Assembly: GCA_026416655.1 (NCBI GenBank)
Contig: JAOAES010000005.1
Location: 1-21,008 of the forward strand
Direction of reading: 5' to 3'
Length of the DNA stretch: 21,008 bases
From: Fimbriimonadales bacterium
Lineage (GTDB): Bacteria > Armatimonadota > Fimbriimonadia > Fimbriimonadales > GBS-DC
In this document: positions 13,305-21,008 of the stretch, piece after piece
Layout: each line of letters opens with the position of its first letter
Numbering within the stretch: the stretch's first letter is position 1
The notes under the pieces: model-generated
The model's database searches: none
What the model was told of the DNA's origin: nothing
The model's input: only the letters and a program-made list of their open reading frames with translations
Program-made: the position numbers and the translations under genes

Positions 13305-14489
13305 ATGGATAAGCGGCGACAGCAGGCACGTGAGAACTTTCGCAAAATGCGCTTCGGGATGTTTGTCCACTGGGGTATCTACTCACTACTGGGGCGCGGT
13401 GAGTGGGTCATGTATCACGAGAAGATACCCCCTTCCGAATATAAACCTCTCATGGAACGTTTTAATCCCCATCTGTACGATGCCGAAGAGTGGGTGAAGC
13501 TTGCCAAAAAGTCAGGCATGCGCTACATCACTATTACCGCAAAACACCACGATGGCTTCTGTATGTACGACAGCGAGCTAACAGAATACAAAATCACCAA
13601 CACTCCCTTCAAACGCGATATAATGCGCGAGCTGGCAGCCGCTTGCCGCAAAGAGAATATCGCGTTGCTTTTTTATTATTCGCCGCTGGATTGGCAGCAC
13701 CCTGCCTATAAAACAGATTGGGACACCTATACCCGATACTGGCATGGACAGGTCATCGAACTGGTCAGAAAATACCGTCCCTACGGTATCTGGCTGGACG
13801 GATGCTGGGATAAGCCCGAAAAATTGGACGAGACTTGGAAACTTACAGACCTCTACCGCACAATCCGCACGATAAATCCCGCCATACTCATCGCGAACAA
13901 TCACCACCAGAAACCGCTCCCGGACGAAGATATTCAGACCTACGAGCAAGACTTGCCGGGAGAAAACACCGTCGGCTTTAACCCCGTGCCGCCTGATGAT
14001 AACGCGATTATCGAAACCTGCATGACCATCAACGCCAGCTGGGGCTACAACGCAAACGATACTCAGCACAAATCCCCTGCACAGCTAATCCGCATCCTTG
14101 CCGAATGTGCGGGACGGGACGCTAATCTTCTGCTTAATGTCGGTCCCAAGCCAGACGGCACAATCCAAAATGAGCATCGAGAGCGTCTGCTTGAGATGGG
14201 CGAGTGGCTGCGTGATAACGGTGCATCTGTCTATTCCACGCGAGGTAAAGTATTCAGCTCGTGCGAGTGGGGCACTGCCACACGACGGGACAATCATATC
14301 TATCTCCATGTCTGGAAAGTTCCCTCGTCTAACACTTTGTTGATACATCTGCCCCTGCAAGTGAAAACGGCGCGCTGGCTGGCTACCGGTGGAACATTAC
14401 GCTATCAGCAACAGGGGGATAAAGTCACCTTGCATTTGCCTTCCAGTCTGCCGGATTCACGTAACAGCGTCATCGATCTGGAGGTATGA
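13305..14489 (+). CDS. Alpha-L-fucosidase, glycoside hydrolase family 29
   Basis: The enzyme releases L-fucose from the non-reducing end of glycans. The 394-residue protein starts at ATG 13305 with GAGGTG just upstream. It has the GH29 barrel: FGMFVHWGIYSLLGRGEWVM (17-36), TAKHHDGFCMYDS (78-90), and the nucleophile D165 in GIWLDGCWDKP. Then follow the conserved INASWGYN and LLLNVGPKPDGTI (near 285), and a short beta-rich end. There is no signal peptide, so it should act on imported oligosaccharides in the cytoplasm. Base composition looks more A/T-rich than in the lpx block, and no other sugar gene is adjacent, so this cargo may have been acquired (inference). It ends 1 nt before the isochorismatase-family gene. 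Confidence 0.93.
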   Translation: MDKRRQQARENFRKMRFGMFVHWGIYSLLGRGEWVMYHEKIPPSEYKPLMERFNPHLYDAEEWVKLAKKSGMRYITITAKHHDGFCMYDSELTEYKITNTPFKRDIMRELAAACRKENIALLFYYSPLDWQHPAYKTDWDTYTRYWHGQVIELVRKYRPYGIWLDGCWDKPEKLDETWKLTDLYRTIRTINPAILIANNHHQKPLPDEDIQTYEQDLPGENTVGFNPVPPDDNAIIETCMTINASWGYNANDTQHKSPAQLIRILAECAGRDANLLLNVGPKPDGTIQNEHRERLLEMGEWLRDNGASVYSTRGKVFSSCEWGTATRRDNHIYLHVWKVPSSNTLLIHLPLQVKTARWLATGGTLRYQQQGDKVTLHLPSSLPDSRNSVIDLEV

Positions 14490-14490
14490 T

Positions 14491-15174
14491 ATGGAACGCT
14501 CTGAGAAACTGCTTCATAGGGAACAGTCGGTACTTGTTGTGATAGATATGCAGGATAGGCTGCTCAGCTCCATAAAGGTAAGCTCGAGAATTGCTGAGAA
14601 TATCGTTCTACTTCTCAGAACCGCCGCTGCGTTGGATATTCCGGTTATCGCCACCACTCAGAACGCACAGAAGCTGGGCGGTGTGTCCGAATCGATTGCC
14701 TCTGAGCTTGCCAACACTCCACCAATAGATAAACTCTGCTTCAGCTGTGCTGGCTCGGAGGAGTTTATTAGGGAGCTGCAATCGCTGGGGCGAACTCAAG
14801 TGGTACTTACAGGCATCGAGGCGCATATTTGCGTTCTGCAGACCGCTTTAGACCTAATGAAAGGGGGGTACACGGTGCATGTGCCCTACGACGTGGTCGC
14901 GAGCCGCCAGAAACGCGAGTGGAAATATGCCCTGTTGCGCATGGCGCATAGCGGGGTTATCGTCACTACAACAGAGTCCGTTATATACGAGTGGCTGTAC
15001 GAGGCGGGTACGGATCAGTTCCGCGCTATGCTGCCTCTTCTAAAGGAGCGTGAAGAACAGCGACTGAAAGCAGAAGAAGACGAAGAAGAAGAGGCAGAAC
15101 CTGAAGATGCGGAGACGGATGATGAAGAGAATGAGGAACCGTCTCCTACTTCCGGAACAGGCTCCGAAGAATGA
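14491..15174 (+). CDS. Isochorismatase-family cysteine hydrolase with acidic tail
   Basis: The 227-residue protein has the alpha/beta fold of the isochorismatase/nicotinamidase superfamily. The catalytic triad is D19 (VLVVIDMQDRL), K81 (IDKLCFS) and C114 (LTGIEAHICVLQTALDL). The VLTGIEAHICV version resembles the YcaC/ISOC1-like subgroup, whose substrates are mostly unknown, so I give no substrate. Residues 194-227 form a strongly acidic, probably disordered tail (EEDEEEEAEPEDAETDDEEN) that the family normally lacks. GGAGG lies 6 nt before the ATG, and translation is probably coupled to the fucosidase gene. The last 29 nt overlap the convergent proline dehydrogenase gene. Confidence 0.9.
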   Translation: MERSEKLLHREQSVLVVIDMQDRLLSSIKVSSRIAENIVLLLRTAAALDIPVIATTQNAQKLGGVSESIASELANTPPIDKLCFSCAGSEEFIRELQSLGRTQVVLTGIEAHICVLQTALDLMKGGYTVHVPYDVVASRQKREWKYALLRMAHSGVIVTTTESVIYEWLYEAGTDQFRAMLPLLKEREEQRLKAEEDEEEEAEPEDAETDDEENEEPSPTSGTGSEE

Positions 15175-16060
15175 AGTAAAGATTCGCAGGACGCTCCGCA
15201 AGGCGTCGGGAGAAGTAGGGATACCACTGCTCGCCGTAGGGTACATAGATGAGCGTGCGGTAGCCCTCGGCGACGAGCTGCTTTTGTAGTTCTCTACTGA
15301 TGCCATAAAGCAGCTGAAATTCGTATTGCGACTTCTCTAGCCCCAGTTCGGCAGCGTATCGCTTCGCGTGGGCAATAAGGCGAGTATCATGGGTTGCTAT
15401 CGCAGGTTCCTTGCCTCGTTCTAAGAGGCGTTCCATTTGAATCTTGAACTGACGGTCTACCGATTTTTTATCGGGGTAAGCAACCTCGCGAGGCTCGGCG
15501 TATGCCCCTTTCACCAGACGAACCCGCGCCCCCAGCTGCAACAAACGCTCCAGGTCGTCAGGAGTGCGATAGAGGTAACTTTGCAGCACCGTTCCCGAGT
15601 TGGGATAGTCAGGATACATCTCGCAAAACAGGTCTAAGATTGGCTGCGTATGCTTGCTGCTTTCCATGTCGATCCAAACAAAGTTGTTCAAGCGGCACGC
15701 TGCGTCCAGCACGCGCGTCAGATTCTTACGCGCAACCTCCTTGCCCAGATCCAGCCCTAACTGAGTTAATTTGATGGATATACAAGCATTTACGCCGCTG
15801 CGGGCAATATGTTCTAATAAAGCGATATACTGATTCGCCGCCTGCTCTGCGTCTTCAACGCGCTGGGTATCTTCGCCCAAGTAGTCGAGGGCGACTAAGA
15901 ATCCCTCCTGATTAAGTTGCCGCGTGATTTGGAGGGCAGTTTCAACATCTTCACCTGCGATAAAGCGTTTAATTAACCCCTGCGTCAAGCGACTGCGCTT
16001 GATCCAGTTTTTGAAGGCGGGTGTCTCCGCCACTTTCAATACGAGGGTTCGGGAAAGCAT
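15146..16060 (-). CDS. Proline dehydrogenase (monofunctional)
   Basis: This FAD enzyme oxidises proline to 1-pyrroline-5-carboxylate, normally at the membrane with quinone as acceptor. The 304-residue length is that of monofunctional PRODH, not the large PutA. Typical segments are LVALDYLGEDTQ (54-65), the strand with SIKLTQLGLD, FVWIDMESSKHTQPILDLF, GTVLQSYLYRTPDDL, RVRLVKGAYAEP and, near the end, YVPYGEQWYPYFSRRLAERP, which supplies the substrate-binding arginines. GAGGT lies about 9 nt before the ATG. It is the second gene of a two-gene unit behind the small membrane protein, 25 nt away. No pyrroline-5-carboxylate dehydrogenase is next to it. The 3' end overlaps the isochorismatase-family gene tail to tail. 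Confidence 0.94.
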   Translation of the reverse strand: MLSRTLVLKVAETPAFKNWIKRSRLTQGLIKRFIAGEDVETALQITRQLNQEGFLVALDYLGEDTQRVEDAEQAANQYIALLEHIARSGVNACISIKLTQLGLDLGKEVARKNLTRVLDAACRLNNFVWIDMESSKHTQPILDLFCEMYPDYPNSGTVLQSYLYRTPDDLERLLQLGARVRLVKGAYAEPREVAYPDKKSVDRQFKIQMERLLERGKEPAIATHDTRLIAHAKRYAAELGLEKSQYEFQLLYGISRELQKQLVAEGYRTLIYVPYGEQWYPYFSRRLAERPANLYFILRSLFRK

Positions 16061-16085
16061 CGTCGCTTACCTCGTCCGCCATCCG

Positions 16086-16433
16086 CTACTGCTTCGTCTT
16101 GACAGGAGCTTGCTCCCACCAGTATTCAACGACATCGCGTTTAGGATCGGGTTTAGGCATGGGAGCAGGCGCTTGCGACTTTTTTTCCTCTCGTTTCGGA
16201 ACCGCCTGCGGCTCTGGCTGAGCAGAGATAGCGGCTTTGTTGCGTTCCAGTTGCGCTTGAACCTCCGCTTCCGTCGGCGCGGGGACCGCTTCTTGAGGTT
16301 CCGAACGCTGTTGCTGAGCGCGCTGCTCTGCGATAATCGGCGCGATGTTCGTCTGCCACCCGTACCAGACCACGAAGGCTACAAGGACAACGATAATGCC
16401 AATCCATGCGATAGGTAGTCCTCTGCGACGCAT
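16086..16433 (-). CDS. Small single-span membrane protein of unknown function
   Basis: I do not recognise a family. The 115-residue product has a basic start (MRRRG), one membrane helix at about residues 7-26 (PIAWIGIIVVLVAFVVWYGW), and then a polar tail rich in Gln, Glu, Pro, Ala and Lys (about 35-100) that is probably extracytoplasmic and disordered. It ends in a more defined VVEYWWEQAPVKTKQ. AGGAGG lies 6 nt before the ATG, and a TATAAT box sits close behind. It precedes proline dehydrogenase by 25 nt on the same strand; a functional link is not shown. Confidence 0.8.
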   Translation of the reverse strand: MRRRGLPIAWIGIIVVLVAFVVWYGWQTNIAPIIAEQRAQQQRSEPQEAVPAPTEAEVQAQLERNKAAISAQPEPQAVPKREEKKSQAPAPMPKPDPKRDVVEYWWEQAPVKTKQ

Positions 16434-16449
16434 AGTTTGCCTCCTGCTT

Positions 16450-16455
16450 ATTATA
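16450..16455 (-). promoter_or_regulatory. Promoter -10 box for the small membrane protein and proline dehydrogenase
   Basis: TATAAT preceded by GGG on the minus strand lies 16 nt before the ATG at 16433. The expected transcript start (about 16443) falls inside the AGGAGG ribosome site (16440-16445), so the leader must be extremely short. The promoter is divergent from the acylphosphatase promoter 38 nt away. Confidence 0.5.
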
Positions 16456-16492
16456 CCCTGCAGGAACAGAAAGCGTTCCCTCTGCTCAACGG

Positions 16493-16498
16493 TATAAT
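16493..16498 (+). promoter_or_regulatory. Promoter -10 box of acylphosphatase; leaderless mRNA likely
   Basis: TATAAT within GGTATAATTC, the same 10 bases as at uvrB, lies 7 nt before the ATG at 16506. The transcript should begin at or one base before the start codon. No ribosome binding site is seen in the 7 nt. Confidence 0.6.
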
Positions 16499-16505
16499 TC
16501 CACAG

Positions 16506-16778
16506 ATGAAGCGTCTCACCGCACGCGTGTACGGAGCCGTGCAGGGCGTTGGGTATCGGGCGTTCGCGCTATCGGAGGCGCGTCGTTTGGGGCTTAGTGG
16601 GTACGTGCGAAACTGCGCTGACGGTTCAGTAGAGGTGGTCGCTGAGGGCGAGGAAGAAAAATTACAAAGTTTTCTGGAGAGACTTCAGCGAGGTCCGTCG
16701 GCATCGCATGTGGACTATGTAGACAGTGTTTACTCGAAGGCTAAGGGCGAATTTGAGAGCTTCACTATCCGATACTGA
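16506..16778 (+). CDS. Acylphosphatase
   Basis: A 90-residue enzyme of the acylphosphatase family, which hydrolyses carboxyl-phosphate bonds such as those in acyl phosphates. The signature VYGAVQGVGYRAFA (8-21) includes catalytic R18, and GYVRNCADGSVEVVAEG (32-48) includes catalytic N36. Length and fold order are normal. ATG 16506 follows the TATAAT box directly; an upstream in-frame start at 16437 would add unrelated residues. The stop overlaps the start of the large membrane protein gene by one base (TGATG), indicating translational coupling. Confidence 0.95.
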   Translation: MKRLTARVYGAVQGVGYRAFALSEARRLGLSGYVRNCADGSVEVVAEGEEEKLQSFLERLQRGPSASHVDYVDSVYSKAKGEFESFTIRY

Positions 16779-18778
16779 TGCGTACGCTATTAGCGTTGTT
16801 CTTATGCATGGTAGTAGCGATTGCGACGGCGCAGCCGAAGCTGTTGCTGATACTTGTGCATGAGCCGCTGACACCTGATGCTTTTGGCGGTACCGTGCCT
16901 TCACAGGCGGCTTGGGTTTTCTTGGAGCGCGGGTTCAGCGAGCATTCGACTTTCGCAACGGGGCGCAGGCTAATGTCGGTGCAGGCGCAGTTCCCCAAGA
17001 TAGAGTTAATTTCTCCAGCTAACGCCGCGAACGAAACCTCTTTGCTCTCGCTGCAGTCGGGCACACGCTCTGTTAGTTGGCTCCGTTCGACGCTTGGCGC
17101 ACGATTGGCGCAGACAGGACATAGAGGCGTCTACCTTTCCACGCCGCGCTCGCCCGCGCCCACGCCTTACGCCTCGATAGCCCTCACCGAGCGAGGAAAC
17201 GCGCTCTCCCAGATTTATCCCAGCCTGGACGCGCTTCGGCGTGATTTTTTTCAACTCAAGGCGGACTGGGCAGTGCTGGAATTGAGGCGTTGGGACTATC
17301 GCGCGCTGGAGTTGCTGCTGGCGGAGGGCGTGGAAGTATGGGTCGTTGGGATACCGTCCCCGAATGAGCTGATTTTTACAAAAACGCGCCTCAGCCCCGT
17401 CGTGCGCTATGCCGCGCGTGAACCGAGGGGCTTACTGACCTCGCCCAGCACACGCTGGAACAGCGTGATATGCGAGAGAGACATCGCACCGAGCCTTTAC
17501 CGTGCTCTGACGGGAAGCGTTTCAGGCGACTGGGCAGGCGCGCCTGCTCTCGAGACGCGCCAGTCAGATTGGCATCGCTACTGGAACGGCTGGCTGGCGC
17601 GGCTCGCACTCATCGAGGCAACGGAGACGCTGGGGGCGGGATGGCGGGGAAACGCCCTGCAGCGCAGCGCGGAATGGATGCAGGCGAACGAGCATATCAC
17701 GCCTGCATTCCGCGCTGTATTAGCCGCCCTTTGCGCCGTGTGGCTTAGCGCAGGAATTGCCCTGTGGCGTAAGCATTTTTTGCGGGGAATGTTGAGGCGT
17801 GTGTTCGTGTCGGGGCTGGCTGTGCTATGTCTCGCGCCTGCGGTAGCAATCTTTTACGCTTACTACCCTTTCGATTACTGGACAGGTGACTGGAGCCGAG
17901 ACGCGGCTTCCATCGCAGGTTGGCTGACGCTGGGCTGGGGAGTGCTGAGCCTCGTCATGGCGGGGCTGGCGCGCTGGGGCGGCATGCCGCTGCTCTGCAG
18001 CGCGGCTGTGGTCGCGCTCGCCGTAATAGGGGGGGATATTCTGCTGGCAGGCGGTTATGGCGTAAAGCGCTCGCTGTGGAGCGCAGTACCCAGCGGCGTC
18101 GGTTATCCTTTTAGCGTCAATGAGGGATTTTGGGGGTTCGGGTTAGCCGCAGCGGTGCTTGCGCCTGCCAGTTGGTTGGAGAGTCGGGGGCGGGGGACCT
18201 TGGGCGCACGGGGGCAGACGGCGCTGGGAATGGCGTATGGGCTGCTGCTGGGCTTATTCGGAACGCCGATGATGGGTGCGGCGTTGGATGCATGGATTCC
18301 TATGACCGTTGCACTTGGCTTCGCGACAGGGCTTTTTACAGGTCTCCTGCGCCCACCGCTCACGCCAGCGCAGAGCGCATTCCCCATGCTGGTCCTGTTA
18401 GTGGCGGGAGTTGCGCTCACGGTCGCGGCTGTTGTGCTGGATTCGCTTCAGCCGTGGCAGCGACAGGCGGGGTGGGCGCGGGACTGGCTGTCTGCTTTGG
18501 GATGGCGGTTCGCCCCTACAGAGGCGTTCGTCGGCGCAGGTTTATTTGGGGGAATAGCTTACTGGCTACGGGGTTCGCTTAGACTGCTCTGGCGTCGCGC
18601 TTGCGTGCTGCATGCCGCACTCACTGGATGTATTGTCACCGCTTGTAGTGCGCTACTGCTGGGGAAAACGGTGGCTGCCGCTGTCATCTTTTTCGTGTGT
18701 CTGATGTTCGCGCTGGAGTATCTGATTGGGGGCAAGGACTGGGGCTATGCCTACGAGGGGAACGGCGTCGCTCACTGA
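16778..18778 (+). CDS. Large polytopic membrane protein of unknown function
   Basis: I cannot place this 666-residue protein. It has a signal sequence (MRTLLALFLCMVVAIATA) and an extracytoplasmic part of about 280 residues. Roughly ten membrane helices follow, from about residue 305 to 655, with the last loop ending EYLIGGKDWGYAYEGNGVAH. The extracytoplasmic part begins KLLLILVHEPLTPDAFGG and contains ANETSLLSLQSGTRSV. The early alternation of short hydrophobic strands is faintly like alkaline-phosphatase-superfamily enzymes, but I see no metal-binding set and do not claim it. Trp, Gly and Ala are abundant. It is translationally coupled to acylphosphatase (1-base overlap) and precedes the VKOR-DsbA gene by 33 nt. 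Confidence 0.8.
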   Translation: MRTLLALFLCMVVAIATAQPKLLLILVHEPLTPDAFGGTVPSQAAWVFLERGFSEHSTFATGRRLMSVQAQFPKIELISPANAANETSLLSLQSGTRSVSWLRSTLGARLAQTGHRGVYLSTPRSPAPTPYASIALTERGNALSQIYPSLDALRRDFFQLKADWAVLELRRWDYRALELLLAEGVEVWVVGIPSPNELIFTKTRLSPVVRYAAREPRGLLTSPSTRWNSVICERDIAPSLYRALTGSVSGDWAGAPALETRQSDWHRYWNGWLARLALIEATETLGAGWRGNALQRSAEWMQANEHITPAFRAVLAALCAVWLSAGIALWRKHFLRGMLRRVFVSGLAVLCLAPAVAIFYAYYPFDYWTGDWSRDAASIAGWLTLGWGVLSLVMAGLARWGGMPLLCSAAVVALAVIGGDILLAGGYGVKRSLWSAVPSGVGYPFSVNEGFWGFGLAAAVLAPASWLESRGRGTLGARGQTALGMAYGLLLGLFGTPMMGAALDAWIPMTVALGFATGLFTGLLRPPLTPAQSAFPMLVLLVAGVALTVAAVVLDSLQPWQRQAGWARDWLSALGWRFAPTEAFVGAGLFGGIAYWLRGSLRLLWRRACVLHAALTGCIVTACSALLLGKTVAAAVIFFVCLMFALEYLIGGKDWGYAYEGNGVAH

Positions 18779-18783
18779 GCAGG

Positions 18784-18789
18784 TATACT
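18784..18789 (+). promoter_or_regulatory. Promoter -10 box of the VKOR-DsbA gene
   Basis: TATACT preceded by GG lies in the 33-nt gap before the gene. Transcription would start near 18796, leaving a leader of about 16 nt that includes GGAGG (18798-18802), 9 nt before the ATG. Confidence 0.45.
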
Positions 18790-18811
18790 TTTCGCTCGGA
18801 GGTTAGCGCGT

Positions 18812-19960
18812 ATGAACGCAATTATCCTGAACCGTTTGATTATTCTGTTCGCTTCGGTGGGCATGGTAATTTCCGCTTTACTATGGATTTCACACTCGGC
18901 GGATTTTGCGTTGCCCTGCACGGGCGGCGGTTGCGACGAGGTAGCGCGTTCGCCCTACTCGCGCATTGTGGGCATTCCCGTCGCGGCGCTGGGCTTTGGC
19001 TACTTTGGCGTCTTGCTGGTGCTGGCGCTGTCGCGTCTGCAGTATCCTGAGCAGTGGCGTGGCTATGGCAAGGCGCTCGCTGCGCTCAGCACTTTAGGGC
19101 TTCTGGCGTTCGCCTATTTCACTTATATTCAACTTTTTGTGCTAAACCTGTATGAGAAGGGCACGCCCTGCTGGTGGTGTCTGGGGGCGGCGGGCATGAA
19201 TCTCCTCGTCTGGCTGCTGTCGCTGATGGGCTTGCGCGGCGTGCCGTCGGCGTCGGGGATGCTCACGCGCGAGCTGCTGCAATCGACCGCCGTTTCCTTG
19301 GCGCTCATCGTTGCGGGGCTTGCTTACGGCGGCTGGCAATGGAATCAGACAACCAAGGCAGAGACAGAGCAGGCGGACAACGAGAAACTGAAGCTCCTCT
19401 ATCTGGACGGGCAGGGCTGGCGCAAGGGGAACGAGAACGCGCCCCTGATTATCGTTGAGTTTTCCGACTTCCAGTGCCCCGCCTGCAAGCAGGCTTACGA
19501 AATGCTGGAGAAACAGATTCTGCCGCAGCTGGGCGACAAGGCGTTGTTCGTTTTTCGACATTATCCGCTGATTAATATCCACCCGATGGCGTGGGCGGCG
19601 GCGGCAGCAGCGGAAGAGGCAGGTAAACAGGGCAAATTCTGGGAGATGTACGCCGCGCTCTTTGAAAGTCAGCAGGAACTCACGCCCACGCGCATCGAGA
19701 AAATCGCCGAACAACTGGGGCTGGACAGTAAAAAAGTGCGATACGCGGTGGACAACGAGAAGGTAGTTCACTTCAAAACGATCTTTCGCGATTTCGAGGA
19801 GGGCAGCAAGCTGGGCGTCAGCTCCACGCCGACCTTTATCGTGGTGTATGACGGCGAGATTCATACCGCGCGCGGCATGGGCGCGCTGATGACCACGCTC
19901 AACGCCAACCCGAAGATACAGCAATATATCGGCAAGCAAATCAACGCTTCCCCGCAATAA
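18812..19960 (+). CDS. VKOR-DsbA fusion: disulfide-bond formation protein
   Basis: One 382-residue protein combines both halves of a disulfide-forming system. Residues 1-170 are a vitamin K epoxide reductase-like domain with membrane helices at about 8-27, 57-75, 88-112, 126-142 and 156-174. Its loop cysteines are C36 and C41 (CTGGGC), and the quinone-side active site is C120-W-W-C123. Residues 200-382 are a thioredoxin-fold DsbA-like domain with CPAC at 222-225 (FSDFQCPACKQ) and the cis-proline loop SSTPTFIVVYDG. Electrons should pass from substrate proteins to DsbA, then VKOR, then quinone. It replaces a separate DsbA/DsbB pair. The lipoproteins and envelope proteins here are possible clients (inference). 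Confidence 0.95.
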   Translation: MNAIILNRLIILFASVGMVISALLWISHSADFALPCTGGGCDEVARSPYSRIVGIPVAALGFGYFGVLLVLALSRLQYPEQWRGYGKALAALSTLGLLAFAYFTYIQLFVLNLYEKGTPCWWCLGAAGMNLLVWLLSLMGLRGVPSASGMLTRELLQSTAVSLALIVAGLAYGGWQWNQTTKAETEQADNEKLKLLYLDGQGWRKGNENAPLIIVEFSDFQCPACKQAYEMLEKQILPQLGDKALFVFRHYPLINIHPMAWAAAAAAEEAGKQGKFWEMYAALFESQQELTPTRIEKIAEQLGLDSKKVRYAVDNEKVVHFKTIFRDFEEGSKLGVSSTPTFIVVYDGEIHTARGMGALMTTLNANPKIQQYIGKQINASPQ

Positions 19961-19962
19961 CA

Positions 19963-21008
19963 ATGGAACTCAAGTATCGAGCGTTAGAGGGCATGAACGA
20001 TGTGCTGCCAGAGCAGAGTGTTCTCTGGCAGTATGTGGAGTCGCGCTGGCGAGACCACTGCCGTCTCTACGGCTATGGCGAAATCCGCACGCCGATTCTG
20101 GAAACGGCGGAGCTGTTTGAGCGCAGCGTCGGCGAGACCAGCGACATCGTCTCCAAAGAGATGTATGTGTTTCAGCGCGGTGAGGAACGCTATGCGCTGA
20201 AGCCTGAGGGAACCGCGCCTGTCGTGCGCGCCTATTTGGAACATGGGCTGTATGGCGCGGGCGGCGTGCAGAAGCTTTACTACATCACGCCCTTCTTTCG
20301 TGGCGAGCGACCGCAGAAGGGACGCTATCGGCAGGCACACCAGTTCGGCGCGGAGATTTTCGGCGCGGCGCATCCCCTCGCCGACGCAGAGCTGCTGAAC
20401 ATGGTGATGGACTTTTTCCAGTCGCTGGGACTGCCTTCGGACGCTCTGGAGCTACGCCTGAACACGATAGGCTGCCCTGAATGTCGTCCTGCTTATCGTG
20501 AGGCGGTGCGCAACTTCGGGCGTGAAAACTTCGACAGGCTCTGTAAGAACTGTCAGGCGCGGCTGGAGCGCAACCCGCTGCGTATTTTGGATTGTAAAGA
20601 GTGCTTCCAGATAACCGCTGCTGCGCCGCCGATTGACCCCTATTTATGCGATATCTGCCGCACCCACTTTGAGGGCTTGCAGAGCCTGCTCAAAACGCTG
20701 GGAGTGGCGTATGTGCGCGATTATCGGCTCGTGCGCGGCTTGGACTATTACACGCGCACCACTTTCGAGGTAGTCGCTGCTCAGGGCTTAGGCTCGCAGA
20801 ACGCGCTTTGTGGCGGTGGACGCTATGACGGCTTGGTGGAGGAACTCGGCGGACCGCCTACGCCTGCGCTGGGCGTCGGGATCGGCGTCGAGCGCACTCT
20901 GCTGGTATTGCAGGCGTTGAACGCTCCCCTGCCGGAACCGATGCGCATGGACGCTTTTGTGGTGGCGTTCGGCGAGGCGGCGCGCCCCATCGCGTTGCAG
21001 ATTGCCCA
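19963..21008 (+). CDS. hisS: Histidyl-tRNA synthetase (3' end outside window)
   Basis: HisRS charges tRNA-His in the cytoplasm. The first 348 codons are visible. The catalytic core begins YRALEGMNDVLPEQ, and motif 2 surrounds TPFFRGERPQKGRYRQAHQF. The histidine-specific motifs LVRGLDYYTRTTFEV and ALCGGGRYDGL follow, and motif 3 is PALGVGIGVERTLL. The insertion domain carries paired cysteines (GCPEC, CKNC, DCKEC, CDIC), the zinc-binding type found in many thermophile and Gram-positive enzymes. It starts 2 nt after the VKOR-DsbA stop without a clear ribosome site, so coupling is likely. The anticodon-binding domain is largely beyond the edge. Confidence 0.97.
   Translation, partial: MELKYRALEGMNDVLPEQSVLWQYVESRWRDHCRLYGYGEIRTPILETAELFERSVGETSDIVSKEMYVFQRGEERYALKPEGTAPVVRAYLEHGLYGAGGVQKLYYITPFFRGERPQKGRYRQAHQFGAEIFGAAHPLADAELLNMVMDFFQSLGLPSDALELRLNTIGCPECRPAYREAVRNFGRENFDRLCKNCQARLERNPLRILDCKECFQITAAAPPIDPYLCDICRTHFEGLQSLLKTLGVAYVRDYRLVRGLDYYTRTTFEVVAAQGLGSQNALCGGGRYDGLVEELGGPPTPALGVGIGVERTLLVLQALNAPLPEPMRMDAFVVAFGEAARPIALQIA

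Noticed and set aside
19142..19963. Minus-strand open frame of 273 codons opposite the VKOR-DsbA gene
   Set aside because: The composition is that of an antisense shadow, and the plus-strand gene has both active sites in order.
1..21008. tRNA or rRNA genes
   Set aside because: I saw no segment with tRNA-like arms or rRNA sequence in the short gaps between genes.

Overview
The window comes from a diderm, lipopolysaccharide-making bacterium with moderately high G+C (high fifties percent by eye). The evidence is an lpxC-fabZ-lpxA-lpxB lipid A block, an LptC/LptA-like export protein, lipoprotein lipoboxes and a chromosomal parAB pair. The mixture of a VKOR-DsbA fusion, a VanW lipoprotein and a zinc-type HisRS fits several deep-branching phyla. 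Armatimonadota is a guess from gene content only; no rRNA or tRNA is present to fix the phylum. Coding density is very high, and the longest gap between genes is about 180 bases.

Region 1 (1-9047, minus strand) is one run of ten genes. In transcription order they are: a CHASE4-HAMP-GGDEF diguanylate cyclase, a VanW-family lipoprotein, an HD-GYP protein, a dihydroorotate-dehydrogenase-family flavoprotein, a polyglycine lipoprotein, an LptC/LptA-like protein, lpxC, fabZ, lpxA and lpxB (cut by the window edge). Spacing is tight with several overlaps, so transcription is probably polycistronic, with an extra promoter in front of the HD-GYP gene. lpxC carries two palindromic repeat elements inserted in frame, which add about 31 and 37 residues while all zinc and catalytic residues remain.

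Region 2 (9105-15174, plus strand) holds uvrB, then a cyclic-di-GMP (GEMM-I) riboswitch in front of a small FlgM-like anti-sigma gene with its own terminator. parA-parB, a GH29 alpha-L-fucosidase and an isochorismatase-family hydrolase follow. The riboswitch has a complete aptamer and a downstream hairpin that can bury the ribosome binding site. A c-di-GMP synthase, a candidate c-di-GMP phosphodiesterase and a c-di-GMP sensor RNA therefore lie within about 5.3 kb. This is the most interesting part of the window.

Region 3 (15146-16433, minus strand) holds a small single-span membrane protein and a monofunctional proline dehydrogenase, convergent with the isochorismatase gene.

Region 4 (16506-21008, plus strand) holds acylphosphatase, a large unrecognised membrane protein, a VKOR-DsbA fusion for disulfide formation, and hisS, which is cut by the window end.

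Several genes share a GGTATAAT-type -10 box placed so close to the start codon that their mRNAs should be leaderless or have leaders of only about 10-20 nt.
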